From: Cynocephalus volans
Taxonomy: Eukaryota > Chordata > Mammalia > Dermoptera > Cynocephalidae
DNA length: 64,000 bases
Direction: 5' to 3'
NCBI RefSeq assembly: GCF_027409185.1
Contig: NC_084472.1
Span: 95,310,427-95,374,426, forward strand
Part shown: positions 1 through 11,484 of the stretch, in pieces
Layout of the letters: each line of letters begins with the position of its first letter
Numbering within the stretch: the stretch's first letter is position 1
Notes under the pieces: generated by a model
What the model saw: only the letters and a program-made list of their open reading frames with translations
Databases searched by the model: none
Told to the model about the DNA's origin: nothing
Program-made: the position numbers and the translations under genes

Positions 1-1330
1 TAAAATTTTGTCATAAACATTTTTCTAAGTCATTAAGTATTCTTTGAAAAAAACTTTTAAAGGCCATATAGTATTTCATGTATGGTCACCCCACACTTTA
101 TTTAGCAATTCTATTTATTTTCAATATTTATTGTTTCTAATGGTTCACTATTCAAAATGTGACAAGAAGTCCTATCTGGACTGAAGCTGGGACTCAGGTG
201 CCTCCAGATTGTTAGGTTAGGCAAAATCCTGTCCCCATGGGGAGCCATTGGAATACAATTATTTTCAGAAGAGCCAAAGGACTTCCTGAATTTACAAAAA
301 CTTGAACCCCAAACAGATATTTGCAAATATCTGAAGAATTAGGGATACCATTCTGCCCCACAAATATACAAAACTCCACCTAAAGAATGAGAGAAACTCA
401 TCACAACTGAAAATGGGATCAAATATAAAAAGCAAATCCTAGCATCAGGGTTTGATGTCAGAGGGACAGTGGTGGCTCTGGTACAATGAGCTCACTGATC
501 TTATTGTGCATTCCATTCGTGCACCTTGCAGGGAATGGCAATGTGCGTGAATGGAAAGACTATGAACTCCGACATTTTGGTGACCCAAAAACTCTGCTGT
601 GGGACAGACTCTTATTGAGCTTAACTTTTGTTTCACAAGAATATCTGCAGTGGGTAGAGCTCTGGCACTGTGGCAGCTTTGCAATTTTCCAAACATTGAG
701 AAGAGCTTGTTTTCAGCACAGTTGGTGATGAAAACCACAGTGATGAAGAAACAATGTTGGCAATGGCAGTGACTAACCATAACAGGAGCTAAGTTCCAGT
801 TTAGGATTGGCACTGAATGAAGCTGTTCTAGGCCCAGCTTGGATCATCATGATAGGGAAAGAAAAAACTCTTACATTCCAGGAAATGGACTCGTTGGAAT
901 GGGAAATTCTTCAAACTGGGTGTAAGTTTGATTTTTGAATCAGAAGCTGGTGAAGCATTTCACCTTTCCTGATATCACATGTTGTGCATTTCCCACAGCT
1001 ACAGTGACAGGTAAGGGGCAGTGACATATTTTAGCTTTTATTGTGCCTGCTGCAGCAGAACCCTGACCCAGCTAGCAAGGCAGCAGGGAAACCCCAGGAT
1101 TGGCTTTTGTACGCACATTGGTTCCCCTGGAAATACTAGGAAGAAGAAGACTCCATAATGAGGATGGAGGCCTAGGGCTGATGAGATTTTAGGTAGTAAT
1201 ATTCATGTGACTGCCTTTATACTCATAAGTTCATGAAGCCTGAAATATTTTGATTTCATAAACTATGTTGTGAAAAATATCTGTATGAGGTTGAGATAAG
1301 AACAAAGACGAAAAAACACTCTAAGTATCT
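1..1330. other. Intergenic, nothing recognised
   Basis: AT-rich unique-looking sequence upstream of MTMR7. Short open frames exist near 450-810 on both strands, but they lack domain signatures, conserved motifs or splice context. I recognise no repeat family or RNA gene. Confidence 0.5.
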
Positions 1331-1331
1331 G

Positions 1332-1680
1332 CATTAGTAACCTTGTTCTGCCATAAAAACCAAACCCAAACAAAACAAAACACCACAGACTAAGGCTTAA
1401 ACACAGCCAAGATCAAAGAACAGTCCAAGATCAAGATCTGGCAGGGTTTGGTTTCTGGTAAGGGCTCTCTTCCTGGCTTGCAGACAGCCACCTTCTTGCT
1501 GTATTCGTGCATGGCCAAGAGAGAGAACTGTGTTCTCTCTTCACCATCTTATAAGGGCTCCAGCCCTCTGGGATTAAGGCTTCACTTTTATGACCGTATT
1601 TAACCTTTATCACCTCTTATCTCCAAATAGAGTCATATTTGGGGTTAGGGCTTCAGCATATGAAAAGATCAATCTATAAA
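1332..1680 (-). repeat. Degraded ERVL-MaLR (MLT1-like) LTR
   Basis: Read on + it carries the reversed landmarks of an MLT1-type LTR: a degraded CATTAGT start near 1334, then GGTTTCTGGTAAGGGCTCTC and CTTCCTGGCTTGCAGAC, and later a segment close to CCAAATAGAGTCATATTTGG that ends in GCTTCAGCATATGAA. It is highly diverged, so the ends are approximate. Confidence 0.65.
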
Positions 1681-1973
1681 TATTTTCCTTATGTCTTATT
1701 GCCAATCACCAATTTTGTTCCTTCCAAGTCCCTGATATTTGAACAGAATGCTGGTCACACACCTTAAATTGGCACTGCCATGTACTGCTGTCCTTCAAGG
1801 CATGTGAAATTTCCAGGAAAATGCACAGAGTTCTGCCCACTGAGAGAATTGCCCTGTTCTCCATTCTTTGTGGCCACTGCTGAGTGGAGCAGCAATGTTG
1901 CGGCCTTCCACTTCTGGCTGGTGCGAGTGTTTTGTGCAGAACCATCTGTAAACCAGGCTGGAACTTCTTTTCT

Positions 1974-2063
1974 TTTTTTGGTGGTTGGCCAGTATGAGGG
2001 TCCAAACCCCTGATCTTGGTGTTATAACACCACACTCTAACCAACTGAGCTAACCAGCCAGCC
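1974..2063 (-). mobile_element. Old tRNA-Ile-derived SINE (t-SINE type), antisense
   Basis: The reverse complement begins GGGCTGGCTGGTTAGCTCAG, followed by a tRNA-like D arm, an anticodon-arm remnant GGTGTTATAACACC and the B-box GGGGTTTGGACCC. This is the organisation of a tRNA-Ile-derived SINE with little beyond the tRNA part and a short A-rich tail. A diverged flanking duplication (CTGGAACTT at 1958, CTGGAATTT at 2064) suggests an older insertion than the other two copies. Confidence 0.8.
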
Positions 2064-2299
2064 CTGGAATTTTTCCTTTTGTGAACTAGGTACATTATAT
2101 TCCCTATAAAACTGTAAGTATGAACTGAGGGAGAGGTGGCATCAAAACTGGGAGAGGGCCTGGGAGTCTGAACTACCTTCTCATGTAACTTACTTGGACC
2201 TTCAGGATATGCTCCAGGGGGATATCCTATGTTCCATTTTCTCCTGATGTTTGAGTGGTGCCGGGCAGAGCTAATATTGTGGCATGATGTATCAGATAC

Positions 2300-2689
2300 T
2301 GATGGAGTTTGGATGTATTGTCTTCCCAGAACTCATGGAAATCTGATCCACAGTGTGGCAGTTTTGAGTCATAGGGGCGGATCTCTCATGAATGGATTAG
2401 TGCCCTCCCTAGGTTGGGGGAGTAATGAGTGAGTTATTGCTCTATTAGTTCCCGTGAGAGCTGGTTGTTTGAAAGACCCTGGCACCTCCCCTCTCTCTCT
2501 TGCTTCCTCTTGCCATGTGGTCTGTTTGTACCTGCTGGCTGCTTGTCACCTTCCGCCATGAGTAGAAGCAGCCTGAGGCCCATGCCAGATGCAGCTGTCC
2601 CAGAATTGTAAGCCAAATAAACTTCTGTTTTTTATAAATTACCCAGTCTCAGGTATTTCTGTTATAGCAACACAAAACGGACTAATGCA
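2300..2689 (+). mobile_element. Solo MST-type MaLR LTR
   Basis: A full LTR of about 390 bp with MST/THE1-type landmarks: GGAGTTTGGATGTATTG near the start, GGCGGATCTCTCATGAATGG, GCCATGAGTAGAAGCAGCC, an AATAAA signal near 2617, and the end AACGGACTAATGCA. It is bracketed by the 5 bp duplication GATAC (2295-2299 and 2690-2694), so it integrated here and then lost its internal part by LTR-LTR recombination. Confidence 0.9.
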
Positions 2690-2694
2690 GATAC

Positions 2695-3500
2695 CGTCCA
2701 ATTCATGGACTTTCTCTGCATCTTTTTTAACATGAACACAATAGACTACCTCATACCCATAAGGATGGTTACTATCAAAAAAACAGTAAATAACACATAT
2801 TGGCAAGGATGTGGAAAAATTGAAATCCCTGTGCACCGCTGGTAGGAATGCAAAATGGTGCAGCCACCATGGAAAACAATATGGAAGTTCTTCAAGAAAT
2901 TAAAAAGAAAATTACTGTATGACCCAGCAATTCCATTTCTGAGTATATATCCAAAAGAATTGAAAGCAGGGTCTCAAAGAGATATTTGCACACCTATGTT
3001 TATAGCAGGATTATTCACAATAGCAAAAAGATGGAAGCAACTCAAGTGTCCATTGGTAGATGAATGGATAAACAAAATGTGGTATATCAATACAATGGAA
3101 TATTATTTAGCCTTAAAAAGGAAAGAAATTCGACACATGCTACAACAAGGATGAACCTGTGGATATGATGCTAAGTGAAGCAAGTCAGTCATAAAAGGAC
3201 AAATACTGTATGATTCCACGGTATTTATATGGGATACCTAGAGATGTCATATTCATAGAACACAGGGTGGTGGTTGCCTGAGACTGGGGGAAGGAAGCAA
3301 TCAGGGGTTATTGTTTTATGGTTACAGATTTTTTTCACTTTCAGTTTTGCAAGATGAAAAGAGATTTTATGATGGATACTGGTGATGGATGCATAACAGT
3401 GTGAATGTACTTAACACCACCAAACTGTATACTTAAAATGGTTAAGGTGGTAAATTTTATGTTATGTGTATTTTATCACAATTAAAAATTCAAAAAAAAA
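2695..3500 (+). mobile_element. L1 3' end (ORF2 tail plus 3' UTR), sense
   Basis: It contains the degenerate end of L1 ORF2, including the [22 protein letters not shown] segment near 3090-3130, then an L1 3' UTR ending ATTTTATCACAATTAAAAA near 3487. The frame is broken by stops, so this is a 5'-truncated fossil. It directly abuts the MST LTR. Confidence 0.88.
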
Positions 3501-4358
3501 TTTTTTTTTAATTAGCAGAAAGGCACTGTAGGGCTGGTGGTGGGCCACACCAGTAATCAGCTGTGAGTCTCAGAGAGGCAAGATATAGAAAGTACTCGGT
3601 TGACTAACTGATGCATTTAAAAAAAAATTTATTGAACACCTATTACGTGCCAGTGACTTACTTGGCTGAATTTGTAAAAGAGAGTTGTAGGAAGTGGCTG
3701 AGCCTTAAATGACAGAGAAATAAATAATTCGGAAGGCAATTGTAAAGCCCTTTAAGATTTTTAAGCTGGAGAGTGATATGATCAGTTGCTTTTTATGAAA
3801 ATTAACCTGGCAGCAGAGGCTAATAATATTCCAGCCAGGAAGAAGCAATGAGGATTTGAATTAGAGTAATGACAGTCAAAAGCAAAGGAAGGATGGGTTG
3901 AAGAATGTTGTGGAGGAGGAACCCACATCTGTCCTGATGTGGGAGCCAGAAAGAAACAAACCAGAAACAATTCCAAGGTTTTGAGCGCGAGTGATTGAGA
4001 TCAGCAAAAGAAATAATGAAGTCAAGAGAAGTAGTTGGAATTAGGTAGGAGAAAATAATAAGAACTGATAATATTAGACTGAAGCACTTTAAGGGCACAG
4101 ACTGTGATGGCTTTTGTTCACATTTTTCCTCAGTGCTTGACACAGATGAGCACTCAGTACTTATTTGTCACAAAATATGTTATGTGCTTGATCTCACTGA
4201 ACTGTCACATCCACCCTAAGAAGGAGGTGTAATTATTCCCCACTGTTCCTATTAATTCTATTCTTAATTTTGAACTATCTCAGGCATATATAAAAATATA
4301 GGGAATAATATATATACCTATTGCTCAGCTTGAGAAACAAAGCATTACAAATACTATC
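3500..4358. repeat. Intergenic; ancient interspersed repeat fragment about 3625-4020
   Basis: Within this stretch TATTGAACACCTATTACGTG followed later by TTTAAGCTGGAGAGTGATATGATCAG and a GGCAGCAGAG segment belong to an old mammalian interspersed repeat, seen again near 8040, 10680, 18480, 24060 and 61800. I cannot name the family with confidence. The remainder shows nothing I recognise. Confidence 0.4.
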
Positions 4359-4716
4359 TGTCCTAGTCTGTTCCAGCTGCTATAATAAAATACCATAAAC
4401 TGAGTGGCTTATAAACAACAGAAATTTATTTCTTACAGTTCTGGCTGCTGCGAAGTCCAAAACCACAGAGCTGATCAATTTGGGGTCTGGTGAGGGCCAA
4501 CTTCCCGGCTCATAGATGCCTTTCTTTTCACTGTAACCTCACATGGTGGAATGGGTGAGGGGGTCCTTCTTGGACCTCTTTTTATAAGGACACTAGTCCC
4601 ATTCTTGAGGGCGGTTTAGTAAATCCCAAAGGTCCTAACTTCTAATACCATCACTTTGGGGGTTAAGATTTCAACATATGCATTTGGCAGGGGATATAAA
4701 TATTCAGATCATAGGA
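4359..4716 (-). mobile_element. MaLR (MLT1/MSTD-like) LTR, antisense
   Basis: Landmarks in reverse: TGTCCTAGTCTGTTCCAGC, GAGTGGCTTATAAACAAC, AAATTTATTTCTTACAGTTC, CCTCACATGGTGGAA, CACTTTGGGGGTTAAGATTTC and the end CAGATCATAGGA. Flanks CTATC and TTATC differ at one base and may be an aged 5 bp duplication. Confidence 0.82.
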
Positions 4717-4865
4717 TTATCATTATCCCCATTTTATAGGCATGAAGTCTGAAACTGAGAGTGCTTAAACAATTTTGTCAAGGTGACACAGCTAATACAT
4801 GCCGGAGTTGTGATTTAAATAAAGGCCTTTCTGTCTCCAGAGCCCATGTTCTAAACTACACCTAG
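4717..4865 (-). repeat. MIR SINE fragment, antisense
   Basis: ATTATCCCCATTTTATAGG, followed by a run of MIR-like text (AAGGTGACACAGCTAATACATG and CAGAGCCCATGTTCTAA), is the inverted core of MIR, an ancient tRNA-derived SINE shared by all mammals. Confidence 0.75.
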
Positions 4866-7800
4866 TTGGAAATATAGTATGTGGTGTAGGAAGATAATTC
4901 AGGACTAGAAATACTGACCTGGGAATTATCTGCATCAAAGTGACAGCTGAAGCGATGGGAGTAGATAGGGAATAAGAAACAGCAAGTGGCCTGAGGACAT
5001 AGACTTAGGCTTGAGCAGTGTGCCTTCCTGGTTGGAGAACAGAGTATAGGAGACTACTTTAAAGCCCTGCCTGTTCACAGAGCAGGTGCTCTTTTTAGGC
5101 TGTCCTAGAGTTTCCTTCCTGGTTCCTAAAAAAAGGGCAGAGGTGTTCGCGAGCCTAGTGCTTTTTTTCTATATCTTTGGCATAGGGTGAAGCCAAAGAA
5201 ACCACGGATACCCTTGCATCATCAAGTTCATAGAAATCCTGAAGGTGAGGGTGCTATTTTTTTTTCAGCTGGGCAGAACCCCAAATGCAGCTCTAATGCC
5301 TGTCACACTGGTTAACTAATACATTTCTAGCAGAGGCGAGGCTTGTTCAGAGATGTGTGGCCTTCTCTACACATGACATGGCCACTTGGGTTTAACAGTG
5401 CTGAACAGGATTTTATTGAGTTTGTAATCGCTGGCAATACCACCTCCTGAGGGAATATTTCTTGGCTTCATTGCCAAATCAGAAGTTTGAGTTGCCTCAG
5501 GAGAAATCTAAGTATTCCGGAAAAAGTCTTCCAAGTGCTTGAGAAGTATCCAAATTTCCTCAGGCCACTGAAGATCACAGGATTTTGGGAAAGTTCCCAG
5601 TTAATATCAAGTTTTTACTTAAAAATTCCTCTAGCAATATTATTTGCAACTGGAATATCTATGTGATAAAAATTTCCTAAGAAGATGTTCTCTAGAAGGT
5701 GTTCGGTAATGGACAACAAAGTAGTTCAGGTCTTGCATATGGGAAGGATCCTTAGAGCTCTTTAAAGACATTATCAACCCCTTTAAAAACAAAGAAACAC
5801 ACACAAAAAAACAGAAACACAAAGGTAGAGACAGTGTATTATTTTGACTCTTAAATTTCCCTTCTCTATGAAGTCAGTATAGGGGAGGCTAGGCCTGAAT
5901 AATGAATTAACCTTTAAATCTCAGTGGCTTCATGCAATAGCAACAACTCTTTTCACTCACAAAAAAATCTGCTGTGGCTGTCCAGAGTGGATCTTCCAAT
6001 AATGACTCAGGGATACAGTCTATTTCAGTCTTGTCTCATTTCAATCTAATGCTGGATAGTTTTGGGCCACAGTCACTTCACATATTGAGAGGAAATTCAT
6101 TATCACCATTTTCTCTTAACTCTCAACATGTGACTTCCAGATCATCAAGATAAGGGAAGACAGAGCTGAAGGGCCACACTGGGGCTTTGTAGGGGTTTGG
6201 TCCAGAAGTGACACAAGCCACTTCTTACAGACCATTGGCCAGAAGTAGTCATGTGGCCCTACCCAACAGCAAGGGGGTTGAAGAGTATAGTCTCCCACGT
6301 GCCCTGGACAGACAGAAGAATTAAATATTGATGTGCACAATAAAATCTACCATTCAACAAAAGTGAAAATCACTGAAATATGAAACCAGATTATTAAATG
6401 AGGACTACCAAGATGTGCCTTGGCAAGGGAAGAAGTAGTTTGGTAGTAACTAGGTCTTAAGTCTATTGTCTGGTACTTTGCTTTGAAGATGAAAATAGTT
6501 TTGTTGAAATATACTTATTTTTCCATCCAGGATTCATAAATACTGGAGAAAAATAGCTGTTTTCAAACCTGTTGGGCATAGGTTGATTCAGTGTAAATCT
6601 GGGTGTAGATTCATCTACAAATTACACAGAGTTGGAAGAATAAGCTTTTTTCTCCCCTTTTCACTTCTTGGCCTAGGCCACATGGAGAGATTTCTGCTCT
6701 GTGATGACTCAGAGGTGCAATACTCATCCGAACTGCCTGTATCAGATACATAAGATATCAAGCTTTAAAAACTAAGTATATGATCCCAGGTCTATTCATT
6801 AATTTTTTTTGAACTAATAGGGAAAATGCAGGAAGTAGGACAGTCTTGAGGCTCCCTTTGGCATGTTCACCTGCTCTGTCACTATTTCATTTGGTCTACC
6901 TTTCATTTCCTTGGTGTTAACAATATCACAATCATAGAATTTAGTATCCTTCTTATCTGGGTCTCCCTTCAATCTCCCAGCATCTACCATGATACCTTGA
7001 GTATGACCAATAGTTAAATAACAGCACTATTTCTTGAGTAAATGAATGGCTACTTTTGCTTTCCCCTCTATTTAGGATGAATATAGTCAGCCATTCAACA
7101 ATGTACTCTTGGTTCCTATATCTTACTGCCCTCCAATTCTTGCTGCTTTTTTCAGTCTCTTCTGCTCTGCTGGGTGTGGATAGGGGAAGCAGCAAAGCTT
7201 GGGGGATATATGGCAGTGTAAAGTACCAGAAAGTTTAATGTGGCTGTTAGGGGTCAATACAGTTTGTGATTTAATAACCTTGATAGTGATGGGGGCTGGA
7301 GGACAAGTTGAGAAGGATTTCTCAGAGAATGGTTAGATCAAATGAAAATATTTGTTTACAGAACTTTCTTTCCCATTAGTTTTTGCTTGTTCTATGTTAA
7401 TAATCTGAGTCTAATTCTTGACTCATTTTAATCTAATGCTGATTTTATAACTAGGATTAATGAAAAATGTATTTTTAAATAATCTCTGAATTTTTCTTAA
7501 GCATTAGGCTACTTGTTGTTCAACTTACATCTCTTCACCTACCAGTGCTTTTTGCTTTTTAAACCTATGCTAATAAGCAACAGATCAGAAATTCTTGTAT
7601 GCAAAAATTACTTACCAAGTAGACTCTTGATTAGCCCACCAGCAGAGGGATAGAAGAGCCCTGAAAGCACATAATTCCAAGATCATTACCTCACTTAAAA
7701 TGTTTTTCCCGAAAGTGGATATGGAATTCTTAGTATTGATAGAATTTGGAGATGAAAGCTACCTCTGAGATCATTTAGGCAGATGAATTTTTCATTTTAT

Positions 7801-8389
7801 AAATGAGGGGACTGAGGCCAGTGTGCTAGTTGGTATCAGAATGCTCCTGACTCTATTCCATGTGTTCTTTAGTAACAAAGAAATTATATCCCAGGTCATT
7901 CTTGTCATATGCAAACAGTGGCTTATCTACTTGTTCTAATTGTCTCCCTAAGCAGTAGGGGGATGAAATGGTAGATGTGTGAAGGGGATCACACATCTGG
8001 AAAATTTAAAATAAAGTCAACACCGTACTGATTAAATAAACATTTATTTGGAAGGCTGCAATGTGCCTGCCAGGCATTGGACATATAGAGATAAAAAAGT
8101 TACTATGTTCCAAGAATTCACAATCCAATTGGAAAGGTAAGTAAGAGCAAGGAAAAAATTGGGCAGATAGTATTCCAAGACCTAAGTGCAGTTCTGTAAA
8201 ATCTGTAATGGTGGAGCCTTGTACACTTAGTACTGCAAGAAAGAAAGGTAGAGGGATTTCTTCTCTTTGGCTTTTCCCAATGGCTTACTACTAAATGGCA
8301 ACAACTACTCTTACTATCCTAAATGGAGAAATGATATCTCAGAATGGTTGCTTTGTATCTCTATCTTCCAGTTCACTTAGAGCTAAGAT
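4866..8389. other. Intergenic upstream region, mostly unrecognised
   Basis: No coding or RNA gene is recognisable. About 5890-6330 resembles an old LTR-type repeat on the minus strand (TAAATCTCAGTGGCTTCATG, ATGTGACTTCCAGATCATC, ACCATTGGCCAGAAGTAGTC). About 7780-7870 holds a short MIR-like antisense piece. About 8030-8160 is another fragment of the ancient repeat noted near 3625. The rest looks unique. Confidence 0.4.
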
Positions 8390-9260
8390 GGCAAATGAGC
8401 ACCCAACGCGGTGCCAAGGGAAAAGTGTTTCTTCCAACAGGGCAGTCGCAGGTTGATGAGAGATGCCTGAGTTAACAGCGCACTTGTCAGGGCGCTGGCA
8501 CTGTCGCTGGTTCCCCACCGCCCCATCCCCAACGCTATGCCAGCTGCCCTTGGGCTGAAATATGTAGCGAACTCTCTAGGCCACCCCGAAGTCCCACCTG
8601 TCCTGGGACGCCCTGGAAGGGTGCTCGTGTCCCCCATCTTTCCTCAAGAGGCCACACCCAACCCAAGGCCCTCATTGTGTCTTGGGGAGCGGCAGCCCCA
8701 CGCTCCTGCTCCGGCTGGCCTAGCGGCCCGGGCTGGGCGACCCCGACCGGGCTACCCGTGGGTTGGCTGCAGGCCACACAGGTGGGAGGGGGCAGGGCGG
8801 CGCGCTCTAGCGCCGCGCGTGCGCCCCGGGCCCCGCACGCAGGGCGCGGCCGCACCTGGAGGCGGAGCCAAGGCCCGGTCGCTCCCGGGCGCGACGCCCC
8901 CTCCCCGCGCCGCAGACGCGCGCAGGTGCGTGAGGCCGCCCCACCGAGGCCCCGGCAGACGAGGGCCGCCATGGAGTACATCCGCACGCCCAAGGTTGGT
9001 GGCGGCGGAGGGAGAGGAGGAGGCGGCGGGATGCTGAGCGCGCGGGAGGGCCGACTGCCCTGCGGGGTCCGGCAGGACCTGGACCGCGAGCGAGGGAGGA
9101 GCCGGCGGCGCCCGAGCGAGCATCTCCCGGGCCGCTAGGAGGCTGGCGCGCTCGCTGCTGCCTCACAGGCCTAGTCGGAGCTGTTGCTGCATCCGACCTC
9201 TTGTCCTGGGGGGTGCGCAGTGGACATAGGGGTGGGCCGGGGGGAACCGGGGGCTGCCGA
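8390..9260 (+). promoter_or_regulatory. MTMR7: CpG island promoter of MTMR7
   Basis: From about 8390 to 9260 the DNA becomes strongly GC-rich and CpG-dense, in contrast with the AT-rich sequence on both sides. It surrounds the MTMR7 start codon at 8971. GC-box-like GGGCGG occurs near 8795, and I see no convincing TATA box, as expected for a dispersed-start CpG promoter. Several long open frames on both strands here come from low stop-codon density in GC-rich DNA and have no recognisable protein features. The transcription start is not determined; it probably lies within the 200-300 bp before the ATG. Confidence 0.85.
8971..8994 (+). CDS. MTMR7: MTMR7 exon 1, coding part (residues 1-8)
   Basis: The exon encodes MEYIRTPK, which matches the N-terminus of mammalian MTMR7 (MEHIRTPK in human from memory) with His-3 replaced by Tyr. 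The start codon sits in an ideal Kozak context, GCCGCCATGG. The last codon AAG is complete, and the donor is GTTGGT, which departs from GTRAGT at +3, +4 and +5. The exon lies inside a CpG island. The reading frame is open upstream back to an ATG at 8677, but I chose 8971 because the family starts with this peptide and the Kozak match is ideal. The next exon begins with a Val codon that continues the frame exactly. The residues form the beginning of the PH-GRAM domain. The 5' UTR limits cannot be fixed from sequence alone. Confidence 0.9.
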
Positions 9261-10680
9261 GAAACGCTTCCTTCTGGCCTGGCACTTGGCTTTTTTTTTT
9301 TTTTTTTTTTTTTTTTAGGCTGTCAATTGCTCTGAGCAGTTGAAAGGGAAATAAGCCTTTCAGTGGCAGGTCCCATGAAAACGAATTACATGCAGGTGGA
9401 CTGAATATACTCGGGGGCTTGTTGAATCTAGGGGGTCAGACCCACCCAACCCGACCTTCCCCTTCGCCATCCTCTGGCTGGCAGCCTCCAGGGACCTTGT
9501 GCAGAGCGGATGATCAGGGTTCGCTGCAGGCTGAACGATGGTGTGTTCTTGCCTTTTCCAGTCTGTGTAGTTCTTTGGGGAGGAGGATGCAGTTTATAGA
9601 TTTGTCCACTGGTGTGTTGTAAACAGCAAAGGTTTTAGACACTCAGCAAAAGCGGCTGGTCGTTGATTATTCCAGGAACACTGGAAACGTTGGCTGCTTT
9701 ACCCAAACTTCCTATTCATAGTTATACTGGTAATATACTTTAGAGTGAAAACAGTGGTCGATATTCCTGTCTGATAAAAACCCTAAACTAGTGGAAGAAT
9801 GTATTTAAAATCCTGTTGGCTATCTCTTGTTACTACCAACACAGCTGCCTGCGTTTCCCTGATGATCTCCTATTCAAAATCTAGGCCCCTGACAGGTCAA
9901 AGCTAGGTCTGAGTGGCCAGACCTCAGGTGGCCCCAGGTATCTCACTCATTTATTTCATGGAGGGGGAAGGACAGTTGTTTTGCTTTGTGTCCAATAAGA
10001 ATTTATCCTAAATTCTGGAATGGTTCGTGAGTACATCTTTGTAAAAGCAGCTTTAAAATGATCTCATGTCAGTGGAAGAATAAATCTTTTACTTTGCTAG
10101 AGAATGTCAGTTACAACAGTAAATATAAATTGTATCGATTTTTTACTATGGAATTAAATCATTGCTTCACAATCAGGAAATTGTAAACTTAGAAGACAGT
10201 GCCATAAACCACAAGATAGGTGGCTCAAAGCTTTCAGGGTTTAAGTGGTACTAAATAATTCATTACAGAATGATGAATTTAACTCATAGACTCCTTCTGC
10301 CCTTGCCAAGGGCATCCTTTCTTTTTTCATGGTGAAGGGGGCCCCTTTATAAAAATGATATTCTCTTATAGAATATAAATTTGAGGGAGTGAAGTCTTTT
10401 TCTAATCTATATTCACACTTACCTGGTACAAAGACATATGTGTAAAGCTGAGCAGCAAGAAATATTCTCACTTACTCTTAAAATTGGTTTTCGTAAACAC
10501 CCTCTAAGCACTGTAGTACTTCAAGTCAGAAAAATCCTCTTCTATCCAGAAATGGAAAGAAATGGGAGGAAAGAGAGGATTGTCTGAAGTGTCATTGACC
10601 TGGAGGATGATTAACGTTTAGGGTATTTCAGGTAGAAAAAATCCGAAATTACAGAGGATGGATGGATCAGGTTCATTTAT
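9261..10680. other. Start of MTMR7 intron 1
   Basis: It contains a homopolymer of 26 T at 9291-9316 followed by AGG, probably the inverted tail of a decayed retroposon. The rest is unique-looking intronic sequence; the first part is still moderately GC-rich as the CpG island fades. Confidence 0.45.
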
Positions 10681-11060
10681 TCATTCATTTCATTCCACAT
10701 GAGTTTGAGAACCTTTTATGTGTCAGGTTCTGTGTTAAGTGCTGGAAGCACCAAGCATCCAGGAGCTCACGAGAAGGGAAGGCAGTTGTAAATATGTCAT
10801 TGTTTGATAGAGATATGTACAAGGTACAGTAGGTAGAGAGGGAAAATGGATGGAGTAAATATGTCATTGTTTGATAGAGATATGTACAAGGTACAGTAGG
10901 TAGAGAGGGAAAATGGATGGACGGTCAACTCTGTCATAAAGAGTGAAGGAAGCCTTCTTGGAAGAGTTGAGTCTTAACATTCAAAGAGTCAAGGAGGACA
11001 GGAGCATTTGAGACAGCTGTAAGGTAGGTGTGTACATTTGAGACATGTCATGTAATTGTA
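10681..11060. repeat. Ancient interspersed repeat fragment with internal duplication
   Basis: CCTTTTATGTGTCAGGTTCTG through AAGCCTTCTTGGAAGAGTTG matches the layout of the ancient repeat seen elsewhere in the window. It is interrupted by the 67 bp tandem duplication annotated separately. Confidence 0.4.
10788..10921. repeat. Perfect 67 bp tandem duplication
   Basis: Bases 10788-10854 and 10855-10921 are identical by eye, each running from GTAAATATGTCATTG to AAAATGGATGGA. The absence of any mismatch in non-coding DNA points to a recent duplication, a possible length polymorphism, or an assembly artefact. Confidence 0.95.
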
Positions 11061-11067
11061 TAGTTGT

Positions 11068-11484
11068 TGTGTTAGTCTGTTTCCATTGCTTATAACAAAG
11101 TGCCTGAAACTGGGTGATTTATAAAGAAAAATGACATTTATTGCTTACAGTTTCAGAGGCTGGGAAGTCCAAAGTCCATCTGGTGGTGGCGACAGTGACC
11201 CAGGGGTCTCATATTACAGGATGGTGGAAGCAGAAGAGCAAAACAGACTCTCCTCTTCTTTTAAAGCTCTCAGAACCATGCCCCTGACCACCATTTTTAA
11301 TCCATTCACTGCTGTTCCGTCCTACAATCCAGTCACCTCTTCAAGGCTCCACCTTTCAATTACCATAATAGGATTTCCTACCCTCTTAACAATCACAGTG
11401 GGGGCTAAGTTTCTAATACATAAAGCTTGGGGAACATAATTCAAGGTTCAGTGAGTTTTGGGGGTCATAATTCAATCCACTACA
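11068..11484 (-). repeat. Left LTR of MaLR provirus (3' LTR of the element)
   Basis: Starts TGTGTTAGTCTG and ends AATCCACTACA on +. It carries GGTGGTGGCGACAGTGACCC, CCATTTTTAATCCATTCAC and CAATTACCATAATAGGATTT, which also occur in the right LTR and in the solo LTR at 15710. Confidence 0.9.

Noticed and set aside
2855-3154. Open frame of 99 codons with a recognisable protein end
   Set aside because: It is the degraded C-terminal part of L1 ORF2, a transposon fossil.
8383-9166. Several overlapping open frames of 84-166 codons on both strands in the CpG island
   Set aside because: They overlap in many frames, are low-complexity (Ala, Gly, Pro, Arg) and have no motifs. They reflect scarcity of stop codons in GC-rich DNA. 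Only the MEYIRTPK codons are supported.
9291-9320. Poly-T tract followed by AGG resembling a splice acceptor
   Set aside because: It is a homopolymer of the kind left by inverted retroposon tails, only 300 bp into intron 1, and no MTMR7 exon or other open frame with family similarity follows.
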